Positions 6,641 through 11,445 of a DNA stretch of 11,445 nt are shown one piece after another. Under the pieces are notes generated by a model. It was not told the DNA's origin, did not search any database, and saw only the letters and a program-made list of their open reading frames with translations. A program made the position numbers and the translations under genes. Location of the stretch: the NCBI GenBank assembly GCA_031556335.1, contig JAVBTE010000169.1, positions 1-11,445 of the forward strand, in the 5' to 3' direction. This DNA is from Limiplasma sp031556335. Its GTDB lineage: Bacteria > Bacillota > Clostridia > Christensenellales > Aristaeellaceae. Position 1 is the stretch's first letter; each line of letters starts with the position of its first letter.

Positions 6641-7387
6641 TTACTCCTCTTCTTCCTCTTCGGGGAGCTCGGCATTATGCCATACGTTTTGCACGTCGTC
6701 GTTGTCTTCCAGCATTTCCAGCAGCTTTTGCACCTTCAAAAGCGTGTCCTCGTCCGGGGGCACCACGGTGTTTTGGGGCAGCATCTGCACCTCCGCGCTC
6801 AGGAAGGAAAGCCCGTGGGCCTCCAGCTTTTCGCGCACCACGGAAAAGTCGCCGGGGTCGGTGGTCACCTCAAAGGCGTCGTCCAGCACCTGCATGTCCT
6901 CCGCACCGGCGTCCAGCACCCGCATCATCATGTCGTCCTCGTCCATGGAGGGGATACGCTCGATGACGATCATGCCTTTTTTGTCAAACATGAAGCTGAC
7001 GCTGCCGTTTACGCCAAGCTGGCCGCCGTTTTTGGCAAAGCAGTGGCGAACGTCGCTGGCGGTGCGGTTCCGGCTGTCGGTGATGGTTTCCACAATCACG
7101 GCGATTCCGCCCGGGGCGTAGCCTTCGTAGATGATTTCCTCATAGCTGACCCCATCCATTTCGCCTGCGGCCTTTTTGATGGACCGCTGGATGTTGTCGT
7201 TGGGCATATTGTTGCTTTTGGCTTTGGCGATGACGTCCCGCAGTTTGGAGTTGCTGTCGGGGTTGCCGCCGCCTTCCCGCACGGCGATGGCGATTTCACG
7301 GCCGATTTTGGTGAAAATTTTTCCGCGAACCGCGTCGGTTTTGCCTTTCTTTACCTTGATGTTGGCCCATTTGCTATGTCCGGACAT
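6641..7387 (-). CDS. yebC: YebC/PmpR family DNA-binding or translation factor
   Basis: Member of the YebC/PmpR (TACO1-like) family, described as transcriptional regulators and, more recently, as factors that help ribosomes at difficult sequences. The 248 residues fit the family length. The N terminus MSGHSKWANIKVKKGKTDA is diagnostic; further family motifs are GREIAIAVREGGGNPDSN, the IYEGYAPGGIAVIVE stretch and the FxxKNGGQLG-SVSFMF segment. The C terminus ends in a run of six glutamates. The ATG at 7387 was chosen because it begins the conserved N terminus; AGAAAGG stands about 9 nt upstream. A longer in-frame start at 7459 would add 24 unconserved residues. It stands alone, with its own promoter at 7482-7510, and converges on the DUF6056-like gene. 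Confidence 0.96.
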   Translation of the reverse strand: MSGHSKWANIKVKKGKTDAVRGKIFTKIGREIAIAVREGGGNPDSNSKLRDVIAKAKSNNMPNDNIQRSIKKAAGEMDGVSYEEIIYEGYAPGGIAVIVETITDSRNRTASDVRHCFAKNGGQLGVNGSVSFMFDKKGMIVIERIPSMDEDDMMMRVLDAGAEDMQVLDDAFEVTTDPGDFSVVREKLEAHGLSFLSAEVQMLPQNTVVPPDEDTLLKVQKLLEMLEDNDDVQNVWHNAELPEEEEEE

Positions 7388-7406
7388 GATATCAGCCTTT
7401 CTGTGG

Positions 7407-7457
7407 TTTGCGGCGATGACCGCAAAGGGGATGGGGCAAGCGGGGCGTTTTTGCCCC
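7407..7457 (-). promoter_or_regulatory. Two hairpins in the yebC 5' leader
   Basis: In the roughly 85-nt leader, a 7-bp stem (7407-7413 with 7420-7426, 6-nt loop) lies just upstream of the yebC ribosome binding site. A second 5-bp GC stem (7442-7446 with 7453-7457) has a competing 7-bp form (7433-7439 with 7451-7457). Stems are seen in the sequence; any regulatory role is inferred. Confidence 0.4.
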
Positions 7458-7481
7458 AACAGGCCCGCTTATTCGGCACTG

Positions 7482-7510
7482 ATTGTACCATATTTTGCGT
7501 TTGCGGTCAA
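7482..7510 (-). promoter_or_regulatory. Sigma-A promoter of yebC
   Basis: Leftward TTGACC (7505-7510), a 17-bp spacer and TACAAT (7482-7487), each one base off consensus. Start expected near 7475, giving a leader of about 88 nt. Confidence 0.75.
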
Positions 7511-7538
7511 ACCGGAAACCCGCGCCTTCTGCCGGATG

Positions 7539-7560
7539 TATTGACAAATGGTGTACAATA
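7539..7560 (+). promoter_or_regulatory. Possible promoter/operator for the NusG-II gene
   Basis: TACAAT (7554-7559) is a reasonable rightward -10, but no good -35 lies 16-18 bp upstream; a perfect TTGACA (7541-7546) is only 7 bp away and useless as its partner. The same stretch forms an imperfect inverted repeat, TATTG (7539-7543) and CAATA (7556-7560), so it may instead be, or include, a regulator binding site. Confidence 0.35.
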
Positions 7561-7588
7561 AGGAAGTCGGCAGGTCACTTTGGAGGGT

Positions 7589-7774
7589 GAAAAAAACGCC
7601 CGTGTAACTGAAAACACGAACGTTTTTCAAAGTATTGTGGTACAAGGGTTTGGGATACCCCTACTAAATGTGTTCCGGTTACATGGCGCGGGCGGGGTAA
7701 CCATTATGTATCCGCCCAATGTATGCAAGGGTTTGACCGTCGCTTCACCCCAAAGAACGGAGAGGAACCATACC
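7589..7774 (+). promoter_or_regulatory. Structured 5' leader of the NusG-II / Gx transporter unit
   Basis: This gene-free stretch of nearly 190 nt is rich in local pairing. A hairpin at 7589-7628 combines a CGTGT/ACACG stem (7601-7605, 7614-7618) with flanking A-run/T-run pairing. Further on, GGTTAC (7677-7682) pairs with GTAACC (7697-7702), while GGGCGG (7690-7695) pairs with CCGCCC (7712-7717). The two interleave as an H-type pseudoknot. An alternative nested hairpin (7677-7684 with 7706-7713, one mismatch) excludes that fold. I do not recognise a known riboswitch class. The frame stays open back to 7580, but the membrane anchor and the GGAGAGG site place the true gene start at 7775. Confidence 0.45.
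7653..7735 (+). repeat. 10-bp direct repeat in the leader
   Basis: CAAGGGTTTG occurs exactly at 7653-7662 and again at 7726-7735, flanking the possible pseudoknot region. It could be a double binding site or coincidence. Confidence 0.5.
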
Positions 7775-8179
7775 ATGATCAAAAAACGGGACATGATTCT
7801 GATTGGAATGGCGGCGCTGGCGGCGGGGGCCCTGCTTTGGCTGCTGCCTACGCTGCGCCTGACCCCCGCGCCCCACACGGCGCTGTATATGCGCTATCAG
7901 GTGGAGGGGCAGGAACCCGTCACGGTTCCGCTGGGGGAGGACAGGGAACTGACCGTTGACCAGGGGGCGGATATTTCCAATACGTTCCGGTTGTTTGCCA
8001 CGGGCTTTGTGATGGAATCCTCCACATGCAAAAACCAAGTATGCGTGCATCAGGGCGAGGTGACCATCGACAACATGGCGGAACGCCCGCTATATCAGAT
8101 GATTATTTGCGCGCCGCACCGCCTGGTGGCGGAGCTGCTAACCGCGGAAGAAGTGGAGAAAACGAATCATGCACAATAA
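7775..8179 (+). CDS. NusG domain II-containing membrane-anchored protein
   Basis: Small protein of 134 residues: a lysine/arginine-rich start, one N-terminal hydrophobic helix (about 7-26) acting as anchor or signal, then an extracytoplasmic domain like NusG domain II. Three cysteines in family-typical positions are seen: C85 and C90 in STCKNQVCVHQG and C112 in IICAPHRLV. The molecular role of this family is not established. It is commonly found next to a Gx transporter gene, as here, and often near flavin or Rnf-type redox genes, none of which are in this window. Start chosen at ATG 7775 with GGAGAGG 9 nt upstream. Its last codons overlap the transporter start, so the two are probably co-translated. 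Confidence 0.88.
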   Translation: MIKKRDMILIGMAALAAGALLWLLPTLRLTPAPHTALYMRYQVEGQEPVTVPLGEDRELTVDQGADISNTFRLFATGFVMESSTCKNQVCVHQGEVTIDNMAERPLYQMIICAPHRLVAELLTAEEVEKTNHAQ

Positions 8180-8693
8180 ACCCAGGGGTACTATATCACA
8201 AAACAGAAGATATGTCCAGCAAATTTCTTTGTGCGGCCTTTTGACCGCGCTGATGCTGGTGCTTGGCTTTCTGGAAAGCCGTATCCCCTTGGTTCCCGCC
8301 ATGCCGGGCATCAAGCTGGGGCTTTCCAACGCGGTGCTTTTGTATGGGGTGTATCTGCTGCCCCCTCCGGTGACTGCAGGGCTGATGGTGGTCAAGGTGC
8401 TGTTGGGGGCGCTGCTGTTTGGCAATCCCTTCGCGCTGGCCTTTAGCCTGGCGGGGGGCGTTCTCAGCGTGGCGGGCATGCTGCTGGCCCGGCGGTTTGG
8501 AAAGTTCGGGGTGGTGGGGGTCAGCGTGGTGGGCGCGCTATTGCACAACGTGGGGCAGATTCTGGTGGCCCTGGGGCTGGTGCACAATTTGCAGATTCTG
8601 TACTATTTCGCCGTGCTGATGCTGACGGGCATCGGCACAGGGGTTTTGACCGGCGTGGTGGCGGGTGTGGTGATGCGGGCGGTGAAGCGGTAA
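8169..8693 (+). CDS. Gx transporter family protein (annotated elsewhere as heptaprenyl diphosphate synthase component I)
   Basis: Integral membrane protein of 174 residues with about five helices after a short basic N terminus. Family features are LCGLLTALMLVLGFLESRIP near 22-41, the GIKLGLSNAVLLY segment, GALLFGNPFALAFSLAGG and a conserved ALLHNVGQ. The family (Gx_transp) resembles the substrate-binding S components of ECF vitamin transporters and is thought to move a small molecule; the old heptaprenyl diphosphate synthase label is probably a misnomer. ATG 8169 overlaps the NusG-II gene by 11 nt, and GGAG lies 10 nt upstream. It converges on the DUF6273-like gene, whose stop is only 6 nt away, with no clear terminator between them. 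Substrate unknown. Confidence 0.9.
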   Translation: MHNKPRGTISQNRRYVQQISLCGLLTALMLVLGFLESRIPLVPAMPGIKLGLSNAVLLYGVYLLPPPVTAGLMVVKVLLGALLFGNPFALAFSLAGGVLSVAGMLLARRFGKFGVVGVSVVGALLHNVGQILVALGLVHNLQILYYFAVLMLTGIGTGVLTGVVAGVVMRAVKR

Positions 8694-8699
8694 AGCCGC

Positions 8700-9431
8700 C
8701 TACCGAACCGCCAGACGGAAGGGATCGGCCTTGTCGCCGGAGCCGGACTGGATGGACAGCAAGTCCACCCGCACATAGCAAACCGGGCGCAGCCCGCCGC
8801 CCCGCGCGATGCCGGACACGGACAGGTGGCCGTTGTCCCCCACGATCCAGCGGTAGCCGGGCCGCCGCCGGTCTGTGGTCCAATACCAGGAGTTGCCGGT
8901 TTTCACGATGGTTTGCAGGCCTTTGTGGTAGGCGTAGGCGGTGCCCCGGGCCTGGCGGATCGGGTCCGGCCCCGCGCCGGTGGCCTTGAAGCCGTATTCC
9001 GTATGACAAAGTTCCTTCTTGGTGGGCGCGGAGAGCAAGCCGCGCCCGTTTTCCATTTCTACAAGACAGGCCTGTTCCTCCCTGGAAAACAGCTGGTTTA
9101 CGCACAGGTCGTTGCAGGTTTTGTTCAGCAGGGAATCGGCATAATCGAGGGGCGCGTCGGGGTCCGTGTCCTTCACATCATGAAAATCCAAAAAATCGAT
9201 GATGGCCTCTGTCATCAGGCACAGGGTCCCGTTTTCCGCCCCCAGCACGCGCCAAAGCACAGGCGCCATGTTCCCGTCCTCATCGGTAGGGTACACGCCA
9301 AACAGAACGTACTGGTAGCCCTGCCCCGGTTGGTGGCCCCGAAACTGGGAAGGCGAAGCCGTTTCGGCCCGGGCCGGAAGCAAAGAGAAAAGGAAGAACG
9401 CGCACAGCGCCGCCGACAGAAAACGTCTCAC
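8700..9431 (-). CDS. Secreted DUF6273-like protein
   Basis: Predicted exported protein of about 243 residues: a signal peptide (VRRF, then a hydrophobic core and a likely cut after PARA) followed by a domain resembling DUF6273. Motifs seen are YVLFGVYPTDEDG, VLWRVLGAENG, LCLMTEAIID, a Leu-Asn-rich segment leading to LFSREEQACL, then SWYWTTDRR and a C-terminal PVCYVRVDLLS. This pattern is common in surface proteins of gut Clostridia; the function is unknown. I chose the GTG at 9431, with a G6 run 7 nt upstream and a classic short signal-peptide n-region. An ATG at 9458 in frame would add nine residues and overlap the CotH gene by 13 nt, with a poorer site. It lies directly downstream of the CotH-like gene and is probably co-transcribed. 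Confidence 0.78.
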   Translation of the reverse strand: MRRFLSAALCAFFLFSLLPARAETASPSQFRGHQPGQGYQYVLFGVYPTDEDGNMAPVLWRVLGAENGTLCLMTEAIIDFLDFHDVKDTDPDAPLDYADSLLNKTCNDLCVNQLFSREEQACLVEMENGRGLLSAPTKKELCHTEYGFKATGAGPDPIRQARGTAYAYHKGLQTIVKTGNSWYWTTDRRRPGYRWIVGDNGHLSVSGIARGGGLRPVCYVRVDLLSIQSGSGDKADPFRLAVR

Positions 9432-9445
9432 AGGAAAGCCCCCCG

Positions 9446-11161
9446 CTATTTTGTCCATTCCCCGGACAGGAATTCCATGCGCTTTTGCAGGAAATTCTTC
9501 AGGAAATCGATATTCTCTTCATAGTTGGCCCCGGTTTTCACCACCCGCGCCTTGGAATTGAACACGGGCCAGCGAACATAGTTCATGGCGGCGCTTGGGG
9601 CAATGGCCTGGGCGTATTCGTCGATGGTGCGCAGTTCCCCCTCCGGGTCGCCCTCCCGAAGGCCCAGCAATACTTCCAAGACGGGCACATAATCCCGGTA
9701 AAACGCCGACACCGCGTTTTTGTAAAAATCCGGCTGCTGATAAAGGGCTGGGTACCAGTAATAAGGTTCGCCCTGGTCGGCGTTGGCGGAAAAGAACTGC
9801 GGCCACCACTCCTTGGAGGCGGAGGAGCGGGCAAAATTGCCCAGGGCGGCGTCATAGTCCCAGGCGGGTCCCATAAAAAACAGGGGAGATTTCTGGTCCA
9901 CGTCCTTGAAAAGGTATTGGCTGCTGCGGTTGGCGTCGTGGTTTTTGGTGATCTCCTCCAGCAGGTATTTGCGCACCAGCGAATCCATGTCCACGATTTG
10001 AGAGTAGTGCTTGCCGCTTTTGGGGTCCACGCCGTCTTTGGAAAAAATGGCGCTTTCAAAGGACTTGATCAGGTCGGACACATACTGGACCTGGGCCTTG
10101 GAGGCGTATTCCGGGTCTTTGATGATCACGGGCTGGCCCTTGGTGGTCACAAAGCCGCTGACCTCGTTTTGGTAGCGGATTTCATACTCCAATTGAAGAA
10201 TGTAGCCGCCGGTAATGTCCTCCGGGTCGGCGGGAATCTGCACGCCTTTGCCGGAGCCCGGCGCGGGAAGAATTTTGCCAAAAGCGGGGTACTCTTCCAG
10301 CGGCTCGTTGTTGATGTCCTCGGTAGCGGCGTCCAGCTCGGTGATGTTGACCCGGTTTTTGCCGTACTCCACCTTTTCGCACAGGAGATAGGTGCCCAGA
10401 TAATCGTTGTTGATGTAAACGTCCGCGTGCTGGCTTTTGGAGGTGTAGGGGAGGCCCACGGCTTCCGCCATGGCAAAGGCCACCTTGTTGCGCAGCAGGG
10501 AATTGTCCCTGAAATCCGCCAGCAGAATCCAGGATTTGTTTTTGCCCATGCCGCAAAGGTCGGTGGAGTCCTCCAGCTTGATTTGGTAGGGCTTTTTCAG
10601 CAGGAAAAAGGTGGAGTTGCCCCGGCCTTTGATGTGCTGAAGCGCCCCGTTATAGGCGAGGCTGCCGTCCGGCATGGCCAGGGCCAAAACGCCCGTTTCC
10701 TGGTTGCCCTTGCGCTTGTGGATGTAGTCCAGGTTGCCGGATTCATTGGCAATGAACAGGGCGGGCACGCCGGCGGACTGCATCACGCGCAGGGTATATT
10801 GCCGCTTGTCCGCCGTGAGGACGCAGGTTTCCCCGGGAACGAGAAAATCCACCGCGTCGCCGCTTGCCACGGTTTTTTCGTTTGCGGTGAGGGCCTCCGT
10901 TCCGGTGAAACACAGCCGCAGGCTTTCGGGCCGGGCGCTGGAGGGCAGGAACAGCACATATTCGCGGGTTCCCTCGTCATACCACCAGCGGACAGCGTCG
11001 ATTTCGCGCCGCCCCTCTCCCGGGGAAACAGCCTCCGCACCCCCGGACGACAGGATGCCTTCCACCCAAAGATCCTTCAGGCCGGCGGCCAGGGAAAGGG
11101 CGGGAAGCAGCAAAACAAGGCCCAACGCCAGGGCCAGCGCCAGCAAAAAACGTTTTTTCAT
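9446..11161 (-). CDS. Secreted CotH-family protein (CotH kinase-like)
   Basis: Exported protein of 571 residues. A signal peptide (MKKRF plus a leucine/alanine core, cut near ALSLAA) is followed by a beta-rich region (about 25-135), then a CotH domain over most of the rest. CotH marks seen: HIKGRGNST (176-184), KKPYQIKL (189-196), GMGKNKSWILLADFRD (204-219), SLLRNKVAFAMA, the VYINNDYLGTYLLCEKVE stretch, EITKNHDANRSSQYLF and GPAWDYDAALGN (WDYD at 434-437). In Bacillus, CotH is an atypical kinase that phosphorylates spore-coat proteins; exported relatives have no proven target. ATG 11161 is preferred to GTG/ATG further up because GGAG lies 11 nt upstream and the signal peptide starts there; ATG 11194 would add 11 residues. 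First gene of a two-gene unit with the DUF6273-like gene. Confidence 0.9.
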   Translation of the reverse strand: MKKRFLLALALALGLVLLLPALSLAAGLKDLWVEGILSSGGAEAVSPGEGRREIDAVRWWYDEGTREYVLFLPSSARPESLRLCFTGTEALTANEKTVASGDAVDFLVPGETCVLTADKRQYTLRVMQSAGVPALFIANESGNLDYIHKRKGNQETGVLALAMPDGSLAYNGALQHIKGRGNSTFFLLKKPYQIKLEDSTDLCGMGKNKSWILLADFRDNSLLRNKVAFAMAEAVGLPYTSKSQHADVYINNDYLGTYLLCEKVEYGKNRVNITELDAATEDINNEPLEEYPAFGKILPAPGSGKGVQIPADPEDITGGYILQLEYEIRYQNEVSGFVTTKGQPVIIKDPEYASKAQVQYVSDLIKSFESAIFSKDGVDPKSGKHYSQIVDMDSLVRKYLLEEITKNHDANRSSQYLFKDVDQKSPLFFMGPAWDYDAALGNFARSSASKEWWPQFFSANADQGEPYYWYPALYQQPDFYKNAVSAFYRDYVPVLEVLLGLREGDPEGELRTIDEYAQAIAPSAAMNYVRWPVFNSKARVVKTGANYEENIDFLKNFLQKRMEFLSGEWTK

Positions 11162-11223
11162 CGCAGAACATGCTCCTTTCCAGGAAACGCGCAAAAGGGG
11201 AAGAAAAACAGGTTAGCCCATAC

Positions 11224-11252
11224 ATCCTACCATGTTTTGGAAAAAATGGAAA
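11224..11252 (-). promoter_or_regulatory. Probable promoter of the CotH-like gene
   Basis: Leftward TTTCCA (11247-11252), a 17-bp spacer and TAGGAT (11224-11229), each four of six to consensus. Expected start near 11217, about 55 nt before the ATG. Spacing is ideal but the hexamers are only fair. Confidence 0.4.
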
Positions 11253-11295
11253 GGGGCGGGGCCGGAGCGTCCTGTGTTTGGCCGTCGGCCATTCA

Positions 11296-11323
11296 AAAAT
11301 CCCACCGGCCATGGCCGGTGGGA
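11296..11323 (-). terminator. Rho-independent terminator of a leftward gene beyond the window
   Basis: A perfect 24-bp palindrome (11300-11323) is followed, read leftward, by a T run at 11296-11300. It lies upstream of the CotH promoter, so it would insulate that gene from a leftward neighbour whose end lies near or beyond the right edge. Rightward reading gives a looser T-rich stretch (TTTTCTTGTTTC, 11332-11343), so bidirectional action is possible. Confidence 0.75.
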
Positions 11324-11445
11324 CGCATACGGTTTTCTTGTTTCACCGCGCCCGGTGCGGTGAGGGAGGGCCCAGGGGCGTGGGGGAGGGGGGGAGGCAG
11401 AGGCTGTCGCCGAGAGTTTATGAAAAAGAGGACGCCGGAGTGAAT
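11324..11445. other. Right-edge stretch without a supported gene
   Basis: Holds a small 7-bp hairpin (11343-11349 with 11357-11363) and a purine-rich tract at 11360-11402. On the minus strand one frame ends with a TAA at 11418-11420 after eight codons from the edge, which might be the tail of the gene served by the terminator at 11300, but this is too short to support. Confidence 0.3.

Noticed and set aside
7639..7720. tRNA-like or T-box-like element in the leader (7-nt loop closed by GGGT/ACCC)
   Set aside because: No acceptor or anticodon arms fit, and the conserved T-box antiterminator sequence is absent.
7580..7774. 65-codon N-terminal extension of the NusG-II protein from TTG 7580
   Set aside because: The membrane anchor begins just after ATG 7775, which has its own GGAGAGG; the extension has no conserved look and is better read as leader RNA.
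8678..8700. GGCGG/CCGCC pairing between the ends of the Gx transporter and DUF6273-like genes as a terminator
   Set aside because: Only five base pairs with a long loop, inside coding sequence and with no T tract on either strand.
9485..11443. 652-codon open frame on the plus strand, opposite the CotH-like gene
   Set aside because: It mirrors the real CotH gene on the other strand, has a Gly/His/Val-rich composition typical of antisense frames in GC-rich DNA, shows no recognisable domain, and CotH motifs on the minus strand are clear.
11420..11443. Seven-codon plus-strand frame starting ATG AAA AAG near the right edge
   Set aside because: No ribosome binding site and too short; it ends within the window.

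Overview
The window reads as chromosomal DNA of an anaerobic, GC-rich member of the Firmicutes, most likely class Clostridia. The evidence is a four-subunit ferredoxin-linked 2-oxoacid oxidoreductase, a NusG domain II / Gx transporter pair, secreted CotH-family and DUF6273-like proteins, strong AGGAGG-type ribosome binding sites and near-consensus sigma-A promoters. I cannot name a genus. The layout is ordinary, with short intergenic gaps and hairpins between convergent genes. I see no insertion sequence, phage gene, CRISPR array, tRNA or rRNA.

Left part (1-5210): glutamine-dependent NAD+ synthetase (nadE) runs rightward and meets a leftward operon at a shared hairpin terminator. The operon is transcribed 5049 to 2000 in the order delta (dicluster ferredoxin), alpha (vorB), beta (TPP-binding), gamma. 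The last three genes are joined by TAATG stop/start overlaps. Together they should form one cytoplasmic enzyme that oxidatively decarboxylates a 2-oxoacid (branched-chain or 2-oxoglutarate) with CoA and reduces ferredoxin. The alpha subunit carries an unusual C-terminal tail of about 135 residues.

Middle (5123-8693): a divergent promoter region separates that operon from a rightward DUF6056-like membrane protein gene. A 15-bp hairpin follows, then leftward yebC. A second divergent region contains the yebC promoter and a structured leader of about 190 nt. The leader precedes a translationally coupled pair: a membrane-anchored NusG domain II protein and a Gx-family membrane transporter.

Right part (8700-11445): a leftward two-gene unit encodes a secreted CotH-family protein and a secreted DUF6273-like protein whose coding regions abut or overlap. 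Its promoter is near 11224-11252. A 24-bp palindromic terminator (11300-11323) probably ends another leftward gene lying beyond the window edge.

No complete new defence or mobile system is visible. The two things most worth checking are the possible H-type pseudoknot with a competing hairpin in the leader at 7677-7717, and the extra tail on the oxidoreductase alpha subunit.
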